Counted from the stretch's first letter, positions 50,176 to 59,919 are shown. The stretch: DNA of 64,000 nucleotides from UBA830 sp036339975 (GCA_036339975.1 JAYYZV010000020.1:1-64000); one strand, 5' to 3'. Made by a program: numbers and translations. The notes: generated from the sequence alone by a model not told the origin.

Positions 50176-51420
50176 ATGTCGGATAAACAACCGAAAATAG
50201 AAAAAATTCAAACGCCGCTCCCTAGAGTTACTGGGGTGTTGCGCCACGCGTTTGGGCATAATTTAGTCAACGGTTTCAGCGCCTTCCTTTTCGCTGCGGC
50301 AGGTCCCGGTGCAATGATCCTAGCTGTCGGGAGCGCCGCAAATTTACCTGCCAACCAGATTGCTGTCTGGCTGTTCGCCGGTTACTCACTAAGCGGCGTT
50401 CTAACAATATTGGTTTGCTATCTATATCGTCAGCCGCTGGCCTTCGGATACAGCATGCCGGCGCTGGTTATAGTTGGTCCGGCCCTGATGCACCTCTCGC
50501 TTGCGGAGATGGTAGGTGCATATCTGGTTACCGGCGCTTTGATTCTTCTTCTCGCGATGACCGGCTTTATCCGCAAAGTGACTGGGGCGTTGCCCGAACC
50601 TATCGTGATGGCAATGGTAGCGGGGGTGTTTCTGCCCTATGGGCTGCGAATGATCGAAGCCTTCGGCACCGGTGTTTGGATAGCTGGCGCGATGATCTGC
50701 GGATACCTTTTTTCTTCCGTATCGCCGGCATTACAAAGGCGTTTTCCGGCGCTGCTTTCGGCACTAATCGCAGGCACTGCCGCGATCGTATTAACTGGAC
50801 ACTTCAACCCCAGCGACGATATAGGGTTGCGGATAGTCGCCCCTGTTCTTGTTCGCCCGGACTTTAGCATAACGGCTATTATCGAATTCGTTATCCCCCT
50901 GACTATTACTGTTGTAGGCATTCACAATACGCAAGGATTTGCGATCCTGCGCAATGCCGGCTACCGACCGCCGGAGAATCTCTCCACGGTAATATGTGGC
51001 GGCGGCACGATAGTGTATGGTTTTTTGGGATGCGTCCCGACGGTGGTCACTGGGCCGGCGAACGCGATCCTAAATGTATCCGGCGATCGGGCGTGGCGTT
51101 TTGTCGGGGGTCTCTGGTTTGGGCTTTTTTTTATTCTGTTTGGTTTGTTCGCGCCTTCCGCACTGCAGATCGGGCTGGCGCTGCCAGCGGCTTTCATCGC
51201 GACTCTCGCGGGGCTCGCTATGATCCCGGTGCTTCAATCGGCGTTCATCATTGGTTTTGGCGGGAAATTCTCGCTCAGCGCGCTGGTGACCTTTCTGACG
51301 ACCGTGGCTGGAGTATCGATATACGGTATTGGCGCTGCGTTCTGGGGACTGGTTTTCGGTTTCGCAGTTGCGCTAATTGTCGAACGCCCGGATTTCGACG
51401 CTCGTCAACCACAAAAATGA
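50176..51420 (+). CDS. benE: BenE-type benzoate/H+ symporter family transporter
   Basis: A 414-residue permease with about 12 segments. It matches BenE-type proteins: LRHAFGHNLVNGFSAFLFAA, then segments with QIAVWLFAGYSLSGVLT, FGYSMPALVIVGPAL, and VVGIHNTQGFAILRNAGYRP as the family hallmark, followed by GGTIVYGFLGCVPTVVTGPANAI. The family imports benzoate with a proton. No ben catabolic genes flank it here, so the substrate may be another aromatic acid. It ends at a hairpin shared with the convergent hupE. Confidence 0.88.
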   Translation: MSDKQPKIEKIQTPLPRVTGVLRHAFGHNLVNGFSAFLFAAAGPGAMILAVGSAANLPANQIAVWLFAGYSLSGVLTILVCYLYRQPLAFGYSMPALVIVGPALMHLSLAEMVGAYLVTGALILLLAMTGFIRKVTGALPEPIVMAMVAGVFLPYGLRMIEAFGTGVWIAGAMICGYLFSSVSPALQRRFPALLSALIAGTAAIVLTGHFNPSDDIGLRIVAPVLVRPDFSITAIIEFVIPLTITVVGIHNTQGFAILRNAGYRPPENLSTVICGGGTIVYGFLGCVPTVVTGPANAILNVSGDRAWRFVGGLWFGLFFILFGLFAPSALQIGLALPAAFIATLAGLAMIPVLQSAFIIGFGGKFSLSALVTFLTTVAGVSIYGIGAAFWGLVFGFAVALIVERPDFDARQPQK

Positions 51421-51421
51421 A

Positions 51422-51451
51422 GAGCGGCCGGGCTAACCGCCCGCTCGTTTT
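51422..51451 (+). terminator. Probable intrinsic terminator after benE
   Basis: GAGCGG (51422-51427) pairs with CCGCTC (51441-51446) after a GC-rich loop and is followed by GTTTT. It sits directly after the benE stop and 11 bp before the end of convergent hupE, so it may act in both directions. The stem is only six pairs, so confidence is moderate. Confidence 0.5.
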
Positions 51452-51461
51452 CGCAGCGGCC

Positions 51462-52004
51462 CTATATTCCTTTATTGGTATAAGAAGCCGGGTGCGGCGC
51501 GCGAAGTGCCTCTAGTCCTTTGCCCACAGCGACTCCCGCGATTATCATTAATGTAGTTGAAGCTAGAAAACCCGCGACGAAACCGACAGAAACTGACACA
51601 GCCATAGCAGACACGTGGGTGGCACCATGCAATACCGCGAGTGTTATGGCTATTAGAACGGAAATCGCGGCGCTCGGCCGCAGCGCGATCGCGGTTACGA
51701 ACGCCAGAATTGCTACTGAAGCTAGGATCGTGGCATCAGTGCCTGAAACCGCAATACCGGCGAGGGCGATTGCTGCCCCTGCAGCCATAAAAACAAAAAA
51801 TAAGCCCGGGAGTGCCCATGCAGTTTTTCCTGCCGTGCGGCCCGCCAACACGCCAACAGTAAGCAGTGCTAGCAGATGATCAAGACCGCTGATCGGGTGA
51901 AAAAAACCGGTTTCGATGCCAACACCGCTGTGCGCCTGTGCAGAGGTTGCGCCCAGCGTCGCAATCAGGGTGGTTACTGAAAGCAGTCCTAGTCCATTCT
52001 TCAT
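51462..52004 (-). CDS. hupE: HupE/UreJ family membrane protein
   Basis: A 180-residue protein with a signal peptide (ending ATSAQA) or first segment and about five more hydrophobic segments. HPISGLDHLLALLTVG is the HupE/UreJ hallmark with the His residues thought to bind nickel, and GATHVSAM near residue 125 is conserved in the family. These proteins are candidate nickel or cobalt permeases for urease or hydrogenase. No urease or hydrogenase genes are visible in the window, so the client enzyme is elsewhere or the gene has another metal role. Confidence 0.88.
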   Translation of the reverse strand: MKNGLGLLSVTTLIATLGATSAQAHSGVGIETGFFHPISGLDHLLALLTVGVLAGRTAGKTAWALPGLFFVFMAAGAAIALAGIAVSGTDATILASVAILAFVTAIALRPSAAISVLIAITLAVLHGATHVSAMAVSVSVGFVAGFLASTTLMIIAGVAVGKGLEALRAPHPASYTNKGI

Positions 52005-52278
52005 TTTTTGGCTCTCCTAATTAATACCCGCGTCGTCGGATTCACAGGCGCGCATTTTATACAGGCTTTTCTGTCTACGACTCCGATTGAGTCAATGCAA
52101 GACGATGCGCCGAGTTTGCGCCGTTGTGATAGTATCGGGGGGCGCTCCACTTTTTAACTTTTTTTATAAATTAAAATGACCTTATGCGCGCTAATGGCGA
52201 TCGCAGTTAATTACGAGATCCCCCTTTAATAAGTTATATTGTTAGGATCTTCAGAAGAAAAGCCTACGGAGAAGTGCG

Positions 52279-54591
52279 ATGACGTCACCGCTTGATGGTA
52301 CGATAACTGCCTCCCACTGGGGGGCCTACCGAGTATTGTCCTCCAACGGGCGCGTGACGGGGGTGCAGCCGTTTGAAAATGATCCCGAACCCTCACCGAT
52401 GATTGATGCTATGCCGGATGTCGTGCATGCCGATTGCCGGGTCATGCAGCCAATGGTGCGAAAAGGCTGGCTGGAAGATGGTTATCAAAGTGATACCTCC
52501 GGGCGTGGTGTGGACCCATTTGTCCCGGTTTCCTGGGACGAGGCGATGGATCTTGTCGCTACAGAAATAGATCGCATAAGGACCGAAAATGGGAACGAAG
52601 CGATTTTTGCTTCGTCCGGTTGGGCCAGTGCTGGCACATTCCACTCAGCGACCACGCAACTGAAACGGTTTTTCAACGACGTTGGCGGTTTCATCGATCA
52701 GGTGACGAACTATTCCTTTGGGTCCGCCTCTGTGATCGTACCGCGTGTTACGGGCGGGATGGAACCGGTGATACGTCCGACCAGCTGGCCCAATATTGTG
52801 GAACATACGGAGCTGTTGGTCGCATTTGGAGGCATATCGCCTAAGAACAGTCAGGTGTCCAAAGACGGTATCGGGCGGCACGAAACTCAGGGTCATGTTC
52901 GCGAAGCAAATCGCGCCGGTATAGGCCTAGTGCAGATAAGCCCGATCCGGGACGATTTTATCGATGAGGTGGATGTCGAATGGATAGCACCTCGACCGAA
53001 CACCGACACAGCATTGATGCTGGGAATTGCACATACGCTTGTAGCGGAGGATCTTCATGATCGGGAATTTTTAGACGTTTATTGCGCTGGTTATGAGCGG
53101 TTTGAACCCTACCTCCTTGGCGATAGTGATGGTGTTGTGAAAGATGCAGACTGGGCGGCAAACATTACCGGTATCGATGCTGGCCGTCTCCGTTCCCTAG
53201 CGCGACGCATGGCTGGGAAGCGAACCATGATCACTGTTAGCTGGTCAGTCCAACGCTGCGACCATGGAGAACAGCCCTGCTGGATGGCGATTACTCTTGC
53301 TGCGATGCTGGGACAAATCGGGCTGCCCGGTGGTGGTGTCGGAATTGGATATGGATCGAATGCCACGATCGGCCAACAAGCCTCTAAAATGCCAAATTTG
53401 GGCCTGCCGCAGGGCGGTAACAAAGTTAGCAATTATATCCCCATGGCCCGTGTTGTCGACATGCTACTCAGCCCCGGCGTAGCATATGATTTTAACGGCG
53501 AGCGACTAACTTATCCCGATATCCGGATGGTGTACTGGGCTGGCGGCAACCCGTTCCATAAACAACAAGATCTCAACAGATTTCTAAAAGCTTGGCAGAA
53601 GCCGGAAAGCATCATAGTGCACGAACCCTGGTGGACGCCCGCGGCACGGCGCGCGGATGTGGTGTTGCCGGTCACGACGACGCTTGAACGTAATGATATC
53701 GCCGCTGGGCTTAGGGACCGTTTCTTCGTCGCGATGTATCAGGCCGTGCCGCCGGTAGGCGAGGCCCGAAGCGATTATAGTATTTTTTCTGGACTAGCTG
53801 AGCGATTAGGCGTCGCCGAAGAGTTCACGGAGGGACGGGATGAAATGGAGTGGCTGCGGCATATGTATACGAACGCCCAGAGATCGGCCAGAAAGAGGAA
53901 GATCGAGATGCCAGAGTTCGACGCGTTTTGGGATAGTGGATTCTGGGAGTTTCATACACCAGAGGATTCCTCCATCCTGTTCGAAGGATTTCGTGCAGAC
54001 CCCGATAAAATGGCGCTAAAAACACCGTCTGGACGCATCGAGATTTTCTCTAAAACTATTGACGAATTTGGGTATGATGATTGTCCTGGCCATCCGACGT
54101 GGTTGGAACCAGCTGAATGGTTGGGGTCGAAGAAAGTGGCAAAACACCCATTACACCTTATTTCTAACCAGCCGCTGCGGCGTATGCATAGCCAGCTGGA
54201 TTTCTGCGAACCGAGCCAGAATACCAAGATCGCAGGCCGCGAACCCGTATCAATCCACCCCGATGACGCTGCGGCGCGGCAAATTTCGCAGGGCGACGTT
54301 GTGCGTCTTTTCAATGATCGCGGCGCGTGCTTAGCGGGTGCCGATGTAACGGAAAGCGTGCGTCAAGGAGTGGTGCGGCTTTCGACCGGTGCATGGCTTG
54401 ACCCGCTGGACGCGGCTGATGCCGGTAGCCTTGAGAAGCACGGCAATCCGAATGTGCTCACGATCGATAAGGGGTCGTCAAGCTTGGCCCAGAGTTGTAT
54501 TGCTCAGACAGCGCTAGTCGAAGTGGAACTCTACGTGGGCGATGCGCCGCCGATCACCGCGTTCGACACGCCTCAGATAGATGCGATATAG
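52279..54591 (+). CDS. Molybdopterin oxidoreductase, BisC/TorZ/DMSO-reductase type
   Basis: A 770-residue DMSO-reductase-family enzyme with bis-MGD. No Tat signal and no 4Fe-4S Cys motif at the N-terminus are visible, as in biotin sulfoxide reductase BisC. SSGWASAGTFHSATTQLKRF and NYSFGSASVIVPRV put the Mo-ligating Ser at about 146. WTPAARRADVVLPVTTTLER and the C-terminal ISNQPLRRMHSQLDFCE are family landmarks for MGD binding. It is probably cytoplasmic, reducing S- or N-oxides. No partner gene (TorC, BisX) is adjacent; a TauD-type dioxygenase and a cupin follow downstream, which suggests a sulfur- or oxidised-compound theme. Confidence 0.87.
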   Translation: MTSPLDGTITASHWGAYRVLSSNGRVTGVQPFENDPEPSPMIDAMPDVVHADCRVMQPMVRKGWLEDGYQSDTSGRGVDPFVPVSWDEAMDLVATEIDRIRTENGNEAIFASSGWASAGTFHSATTQLKRFFNDVGGFIDQVTNYSFGSASVIVPRVTGGMEPVIRPTSWPNIVEHTELLVAFGGISPKNSQVSKDGIGRHETQGHVREANRAGIGLVQISPIRDDFIDEVDVEWIAPRPNTDTALMLGIAHTLVAEDLHDREFLDVYCAGYERFEPYLLGDSDGVVKDADWAANITGIDAGRLRSLARRMAGKRTMITVSWSVQRCDHGEQPCWMAITLAAMLGQIGLPGGGVGIGYGSNATIGQQASKMPNLGLPQGGNKVSNYIPMARVVDMLLSPGVAYDFNGERLTYPDIRMVYWAGGNPFHKQQDLNRFLKAWQKPESIIVHEPWWTPAARRADVVLPVTTTLERNDIAAGLRDRFFVAMYQAVPPVGEARSDYSIFSGLAERLGVAEEFTEGRDEMEWLRHMYTNAQRSARKRKIEMPEFDAFWDSGFWEFHTPEDSSILFEGFRADPDKMALKTPSGRIEIFSKTIDEFGYDDCPGHPTWLEPAEWLGSKKVAKHPLHLISNQPLRRMHSQLDFCEPSQNTKIAGREPVSIHPDDAAARQISQGDVVRLFNDRGACLAGADVTESVRQGVVRLSTGAWLDPLDAADAGSLEKHGNPNVLTIDKGSSSLAQSCIAQTALVEVELYVGDAPPITAFDTPQIDAI

Positions 54592-54825
54592 GGAGATCCT
54601 TTAATGCTGCTGTCTCAAGAAATTTAGACCTTTATCCGCACTCGGCGTAACAACTTGTTGCGGCGAGAGTATAATCAACCACAGCCTTGGCGTGGCGAAC
54701 TTGTGCCTTTATCGAAAAGATCGTCGGGGAGGAGGGTAAATTTGGGGTCAACTCCATTGACAGGTTAATAGAGCTATTCTTAAGTTTTGATCGATGTACA
54801 TATATTAAACCTTGGAGACTGGAAA

Positions 54826-55674
54826 ATGGCAATTTCGCTAAAATCTTTATCTCCTGCGCTTGGAGCTGGCGTTGCGGGTGTCGACCTGCGCGATGGGTTA
54901 GACGATGCGGTTATGCGCCAGATACGCGAGATATGGCTAGATTATTTTGTTGTCGTTATTCCCGGTCAGAATCTTTCAAGCGATGATCAAATTGCGTTTA
55001 CAGAATGGTTCGGCCCGCGCCAAGAAGTCAGGACTGTGAAGGTTGTCGATGACGGCCCCCAAAATTTCATGTACGTGGCAAACAAATCGGTCGACGGCAT
55101 GAAAGGCGTATTGCCGGATGGCGAAATGCAATTTCATACCGATCAGTGCTATTACGAAACGCCATCGAGGGCGACAATTCTTTACGCGCTGGAAGTCCCG
55201 GCAGAAGGTGGCAATACAAAGTTTGCCAACGCCTATCGGGCCTATAATTCGCTTGATGATGCGACGAAGGAACGCCTAAAAGGCCTTAAAGCGCATCACG
55301 TTTATGACTACGATGCTAATGCAACAGTCAAAACGAATGAAAGCGCTGCAGATGCGCCGCGATATGAGCACCCGGTCGTTATCCGGCATCCGGAAACTGG
55401 ACGTGAGGTGCTTTACGTCAATCGACTCATGACGGACCATATCGTCGGTATAGAACGGGCTGAGAGCGATGTGTTGCTGGAGGATTTATTCCAGGTACTG
55501 GAAGACCCGGCCCACACCTATGAACATGTATGGACACCGGGTGATCTGGTGATGTGGGACAATTTCTGCACTTTGCATGCGCGGACATGGTTTGATCCGT
55601 CGATGTCGCGTGTCCTGCGGCGCACCACAGTGGCCGGCGAAGTTCCCAGGCCTGCATTCGCGGCGGCGGCATAA
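54826..55674 (+). CDS. TauD/TfdA family Fe(II)/2-oxoglutarate dioxygenase
   Basis: A 282-residue alpha-ketoglutarate-dependent dioxygenase. H-x-D is in MQFHTDQCYY and the distal His in DNFCTLHART, with the 2-oxoglutarate Arg in SRVLRRTTV. GGNTKFANAYRAYNSL is the typical TauD-like segment. ATG 54826 has GGAG eight bases upstream, while an earlier start codon in frame at 54787 lies in an unlikely leader. TauD relatives split sulfonates or 2,4-D; the substrate here is unknown. It lies 235 bp after a BisC-like gene. Confidence 0.88.
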   Translation: MAISLKSLSPALGAGVAGVDLRDGLDDAVMRQIREIWLDYFVVVIPGQNLSSDDQIAFTEWFGPRQEVRTVKVVDDGPQNFMYVANKSVDGMKGVLPDGEMQFHTDQCYYETPSRATILYALEVPAEGGNTKFANAYRAYNSLDDATKERLKGLKAHHVYDYDANATVKTNESAADAPRYEHPVVIRHPETGREVLYVNRLMTDHIVGIERAESDVLLEDLFQVLEDPAHTYEHVWTPGDLVMWDNFCTLHARTWFDPSMSRVLRRTTVAGEVPRPAFAAAA

Positions 55675-55808
55675 TGCAGTTACACGGAGTTCGACAACGC
55701 CTATAAACTGTAATAGGGAAGGCTCCGGGGGAGATGGGCTAATTGCTTGACGCCTGATGACTGGGCGTAAGAAACTGGTTGCGAGACATCATTTTTGAGG
55801 AAACCGGC

Positions 55809-56210
55809 ATGGCTGTTGTCACACCGCTGTTAACTGTACACAAAGATTTGCCCGATCTGGCATCGCGATTTGTCGAGGTCGACGATATACCCTGGAAACC
55901 GACCCCGTGCGATGGTATTGAGATGAAAGTGCTGGTAGAAAACGAAGATACTGGCATGATGACGGCTCTCTTCAAATGGGCTCCGGGCTCTAAGCTCACC
56001 TTCCATGAGCATGTTGATCTTGAGCAGACATTTGTGCTGGAAGGATCGTTAGTCGATGACGAAGGGACCGTGACGGCGGGGAACTATGTCTGGCGGCCCC
56101 CGGGAAGCCGGCACGACGCTTGGGCGCCCGATGGCGCTTTAATCTTGTCAATGTTTCTGAAACCGAACATTTTTCTCGATGGAGAAAACGAGGGTGTACA
56201 GCTGCGGTGA
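55809..56210 (+). CDS. Cupin-domain protein
   Basis: A 133-residue single-domain cupin. GSKLTFHEHVDLEQTFVLEG holds the first cupin motif (HxH-x5-E) and WRPPGSRHDAWAPDG the second with the His/Gly ligands. ATG at 55809 has GAGG eight bases upstream, so the earlier TTG at 55779 is unlikely. Small cupins of this kind are often dioxygenases, isomerases or sugar-binding; nothing further is visible. It is 134 bp downstream of the TauD-type dioxygenase gene, possibly the same transcript. Confidence 0.82.
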   Translation: MAVVTPLLTVHKDLPDLASRFVEVDDIPWKPTPCDGIEMKVLVENEDTGMMTALFKWAPGSKLTFHEHVDLEQTFVLEGSLVDDEGTVTAGNYVWRPPGSRHDAWAPDGALILSMFLKPNIFLDGENEGVQLR

Positions 56211-56520
56211 CGTATTGTCATCCGCCTAAACAGTACACCCGGCAGGCCCTAGGCTTTTTTGTGCCTGAGGTTAGTTCTTACTGCGAGAGCAAATTGGCAA
56301 AATTAGGTAAGACAAGGACGGTTTTCTGGAAGACCGTCAAGATAAACATCCCACTAGCGTCAGTCGGACGAACAGCCAAGCTGGATGTACTCCGGCACGA
56401 ATTTATTTTGGTTAATGGTAATGGGGCAGTCGGAGGCGGTCAGCCCGCTGCTTAAATATCCAAAGAAATCTGGTTCGATATTGTTTCCCTTGTCCGCAGT
56501 TGCCGCGCTAAAATCGTTTC
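56211..56520. other. Intergenic stretch with a hairpin
   Basis: About 310 bp without a recognisable gene. A perfect-looking hairpin, GACGGTTTT (56317-56325) - CTGG - AAGACCGTC (56330-56338) with one G-U pair, is the only structured element noticed. It lacks a following T tract, so it is not a plain intrinsic terminator; mRNA processing or a protein site are options. Confidence 0.4.
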
Positions 56521-56925
56521 ATGTCTGATACAGATGCCGTTTTGTTTGCCAACGAAGCGTTTTACCGGGCTTTTGCCGACCGCGATGAAGAGGCGATGGA
56601 AGATCTGTGGTCCGCGTCGGAGATGGTTGCGTGCCTCCATCCGGGATGGGGACCGCTTATGGGACGCGAGGAAGTGCTGTCAAGCTGGATGGCGATTATC
56701 CGCAACCCTGATTCCCCCGAGATACTGTGTCACAATGCGCATGCTCACGTGTATGGGGAAACCGCCTATGTAATTTGTTTCGAGGAAATTGCCGGCAATT
56801 TTCTGGTAGCGACAAACGTATTCGTTCGTGAAGGCAGGGTATGGAAAATGGTGCATCATCAGGCCGGACCGACCTCGGTCCGCCCCGACCCTCAAGCACA
56901 GGAGACGGTAGGGCCGGTAAACTGA
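56521..56925 (+). CDS. NTF2-fold (SnoaL/DUF4440-like) protein
   Basis: A 134-residue protein with the cone-shaped NTF2 fold: NEAFYRAFADRDEEAMEDLW at the start, HPGWGPLMGREEVLSSW and later FLVATNVFVREGRVWKMVHH. The three regions are typical of ketosteroid-isomerase/DUF4440-type proteins, some of which bind small hydrophobic ligands or act as enzymes. No catalytic residues can be assigned. It is convergent with the coxG-like gene, 16 bp apart. ATG at 56521. Confidence 0.8.
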   Translation: MSDTDAVLFANEAFYRAFADRDEEAMEDLWSASEMVACLHPGWGPLMGREEVLSSWMAIIRNPDSPEILCHNAHAHVYGETAYVICFEEIAGNFLVATNVFVREGRVWKMVHHQAGPTSVRPDPQAQETVGPVN

Positions 56926-56941
56926 CGAGGTCTTTGGCCGT

Positions 56942-57568
56942 CTAATTCTTTTTAATAAACAGTCCTTTGATTGACCGGACGACCAGATTCCATAGCACTT
57001 TGAATGCCATACCGCCGACCTGTGCGGGTGCAGCGGCTTTTTGTGAGGACGGTGGGGCGTCAGGCGATTCTTCCAGACTAATGCTTGGTTCACCCGCTTC
57101 GGCCGTCCCAGATTGCTCTACCTCGATCTGTTTCGCTAAATTGTCAGCGAACTGGCCGATAATCTGGCTGGCTAGGTCTTGGATCATGCCGGCGCCGCGT
57201 CCATATTGCGCCACTGAGCCGGAGAGTTGAAGATCCGTGTGAATTTCTACTTTGGAGCCACCATCGACCGGTTCGAGATGGAAGCCGACATCAGCGTTGG
57301 CGCCACCGCGGCCCTTGGCATCAGCACCCTGCGCCTTGACGGTTGCCTTATGTTCCGCGTTGTCCACGTTCTCGAAAGTTACCGTACCTTGGAAGGTCAG
57401 CGCCACCGGACCGAGACGGACAGAGACGTTGCCCTTGAAGGTCTTGTCGTCGACGATTTCCGTCAGCTCCGCGCCCGGCATAGAGGGTGCGATGCGTTCG
57501 ATGTCCATCAACGTCTTCCACGCCTGATCTGGCGGAAGTGGTACTTGAAAGCTGTTGTCGAACTCCAT
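56942..57568 (-). CDS. coxG: CoxG-type SRPBCC protein
   Basis: A 208-residue START/SRPBCC-fold protein similar to CoxG, which anchors or matures CO-dehydrogenase-type enzymes at the membrane. NSFQVPLPPDQAWKTLMDIE and SMPGAELTEIVDDKTFKGNV begin the CoxG domain, and QLSGSVAQYGRGAGMIQDLA ends it. A Pro/Ser/Ala-rich linker (about 155-185) leads to a short hydrophobic/basic C-terminus (FKVLWNLVVRSIKGLFIKKN) that could sit on the membrane. It follows the CoxL gene on the same strand after 14 bp, which supports a joint role. Confidence 0.85.
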   Translation of the reverse strand: MEFDNSFQVPLPPDQAWKTLMDIERIAPSMPGAELTEIVDDKTFKGNVSVRLGPVALTFQGTVTFENVDNAEHKATVKAQGADAKGRGGANADVGFHLEPVDGGSKVEIHTDLQLSGSVAQYGRGAGMIQDLASQIIGQFADNLAKQIEVEQSGTAEAGEPSISLEESPDAPPSSQKAAAPAQVGGMAFKVLWNLVVRSIKGLFIKKN

Positions 57569-57582
57569 GATGACTCCTGTTT

Positions 57583-59919
57583 CTATTCAACTGTCGAGGT
57601 CAGGTCATTGTTGAGGGCCTGCCATATGCGGTTTGGTGTGGCCGGCATGTCGAAGCTGCGCACGCCTCGTGTCGCCAGCGCATCACAGATTGCATTCATG
57701 ACAGCCGGCATCGCGCCGACACAGCCGGCTTCGCCTGCGCCCTTGATACCCATCGGATTGGTTGGGCTTGGGACTTCGTTTTCGTCCATTTCGAAACTGG
57801 GGCAGTCGTCGGCCCGCGGCATACCGTAATCCATGAACGACCCCGACACCATCTGGCCTGACTCGTCGTCCCATACCATGTTTTCGCACATAATCTGTCC
57901 GATACCCTGAACGGCGCCACCGTGTACCTGGCCAGCTAGCAGTAGCGGGTTGATAACGGTCCCGACATCGTCGACCATGCAGTAGCGCACGATCTCAGTT
58001 GTCCCGGTATCAGGATCTATTTCCACCTCGGCGACGTGACAGCCGTTTGGGAACGTTGGGGCTGGCGGTGACCATGCCGCCCATTCGTCAAGTCCCAGCT
58101 CAAATCCTGTCGGCGCGGTCATGAAATTGTGGGCGTGCTTGGCGGCATCCATAAGACCCATAGTTTTGTCGGTACCCGCCACTGTGAACGTTCCATCATC
58201 GAATTCGATATCTTCGACCGCGACTTCCAAGTGATGTGCTACAAGGGGCTTGCACTTTTCTACGATTTTATTAGCCGCGAGTTGGATTGACGCACCGCCA
58301 ACCCCCGACGATCGAGAACCAAAAGTGCCGGTCCCCATCATAGATACATCTGAGTCCCCCTGTGCGAGCCGGACCTGTTCGAATTCTAAACCCAACATGT
58401 CAGCTAGCATCTGTCGAAAAATTGTCTCGTGCCCCTGACCGTGATTATGGGTGCCCATTATCAGCGTCACTGTTCCCGAAGGATCGAAGCGAATCTGCGC
58501 CCATTCCGGCGGACCACCGGCCGATTGCTCAATGCAATTGGCAATGCCGAAGCCTCGCAGCCTTCCTGCTTGTTCGGATTGCCCCCGGCGCAGATCAAAG
58601 TTGGCGTAGTCGATCATTTCCAGCGCGGCATCCATATTCTTTTCGAACTCCCCCGAATCGTAGGTGAACAGAAAGCCAGTGTTGAAAGGTTCGCTGATTT
58701 TGGGAATTAGATTGCGCCGGCGAATTTCGGCGGCATCAATACCCATCTCCCGAGCCGCGGTGTCGATCACCCGCTCGACGCAGTAAACCGCTTCCGGCCG
58801 TCCGGCGCCACGATAAGGACCGGTGGAATTAGTATTCGTAAACACGCCTGTTACATGTGTATAGATCGCTGGGGTTGTGTATGTGTTTGACAGTGAACCA
58901 AGGTTATTGGTCGATGAATGCGGCCCTAGCAGAGTTAAATATGCGCCCAGATTAGCCACAGTGATCACGCGCAATCCGGTAAAGATTCCGTTTTCGTCCA
59001 GTGCTAGTTCGGCGGTGACCACGTTGTCACGTGCTTGGTCATCCGACTGAAAAGCCTCTGTTCGGTCACCGGTCCATTTCACGGGGCGTCCCAGCAGCTT
59101 CGCTGTCCACAGAACAAGTATGTTTTCTGGGTAAGGGCCTGATCGCATACCGAAAGCGCCTCCCATGTCTTCCGACACTACGCGCAGCTTGTTCTGCGGT
59201 ACTTTCAGAACTGGCTCTGCCATAGCTTGGCGAACACCGTGGGGACCCTGAGTGCCCGTTATTAAGGTGTATCGTTCGTCGAATTCGTCGTATTCGCCGA
59301 TACAAGCGCGTGGTTCCATTGGCGCGACCGAAACGCGGCTGATAATGATATCTAGCTTGGTGACGTGATGGGCGCTGGCGAAGGCAGCCTCTGTTTTGTC
59401 CTTGTCTCCTAGCTCGAACACAAAGCAAATATTGTCCGGCGCATCGTCCCAGACGGTGCCCGCGCTGGAATCAAGTGCATGCGCAGTGCTGGTAATTGCT
59501 TTGTGTTCGTCGTAATCGACGGCGATCATTTCTGCCGCATCCTGAGCCTGTTTGTCGGTTTCTGCCACGACCCAGCACACCGGATCACCAACCATTTTGA
59601 CCTCACCGGCGCGGAGCGCGGCATTTGGCGGCATGAACATGGGCGAGCCGTCGGGCTTCTGACGCGGAACCGCGCATGGGATGTTACCGAAACCGGACGC
59701 GGCATAATCGTCTCCGGTCCAGATACCGAGAACGCCGGGCAGGCGCTTGGCGGCGGATGTGTCGATCGACAGTATTTTTGCGTTTGCGTAAGGCGATCGC
59801 AGGACAAAGCCGTAGGCCTGCCCCGGTCGATGGAGGTCGTCTGAATACCGTCCCCCGCCTCGTAGCAGGCGCGGGTCTTCCCAGCGCGGGACACCCTGTC
59901 CGATTCCGAATTTGGTCAT
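57583..59919 (-). CDS. Molybdenum hydroxylase large subunit (CoxL/XDH family)
   Basis: A 778-residue xanthine dehydrogenase-family molybdopterin subunit. The start GVPRWEDPRLLRGGGRYSDD is typical; PYRGAGRPEAVYCVERVID is the form II active loop and GIKGAGEAG near the end carries the catalytic Glu, so it is not a form I CO dehydrogenase (which has a Cys in AYRCSFR). Substrates of close relatives include aldehydes and N-heterocycles. Its coxG partner is next, but no CoxM or CoxS gene is seen on either side within the window. Related to the CoxL gene at 32584 but not a recent duplicate. Confidence 0.9.
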   Translation of the reverse strand: MTKFGIGQGVPRWEDPRLLRGGGRYSDDLHRPGQAYGFVLRSPYANAKILSIDTSAAKRLPGVLGIWTGDDYAASGFGNIPCAVPRQKPDGSPMFMPPNAALRAGEVKMVGDPVCWVVAETDKQAQDAAEMIAVDYDEHKAITSTAHALDSSAGTVWDDAPDNICFVFELGDKDKTEAAFASAHHVTKLDIIISRVSVAPMEPRACIGEYDEFDERYTLITGTQGPHGVRQAMAEPVLKVPQNKLRVVSEDMGGAFGMRSGPYPENILVLWTAKLLGRPVKWTGDRTEAFQSDDQARDNVVTAELALDENGIFTGLRVITVANLGAYLTLLGPHSSTNNLGSLSNTYTTPAIYTHVTGVFTNTNSTGPYRGAGRPEAVYCVERVIDTAAREMGIDAAEIRRRNLIPKISEPFNTGFLFTYDSGEFEKNMDAALEMIDYANFDLRRGQSEQAGRLRGFGIANCIEQSAGGPPEWAQIRFDPSGTVTLIMGTHNHGQGHETIFRQMLADMLGLEFEQVRLAQGDSDVSMMGTGTFGSRSSGVGGASIQLAANKIVEKCKPLVAHHLEVAVEDIEFDDGTFTVAGTDKTMGLMDAAKHAHNFMTAPTGFELGLDEWAAWSPPAPTFPNGCHVAEVEIDPDTGTTEIVRYCMVDDVGTVINPLLLAGQVHGGAVQGIGQIMCENMVWDDESGQMVSGSFMDYGMPRADDCPSFEMDENEVPSPTNPMGIKGAGEAGCVGAMPAVMNAICDALATRGVRSFDMPATPNRIWQALNNDLTSTVE

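Noticed and set aside
52005..52278. Cobalamin or nickel riboswitch in front of hupE
   Set aside because: No B12-box-like sequence or characteristic fold seen; only GACTC-CGATT-GAGTC is present near 52079-52093.
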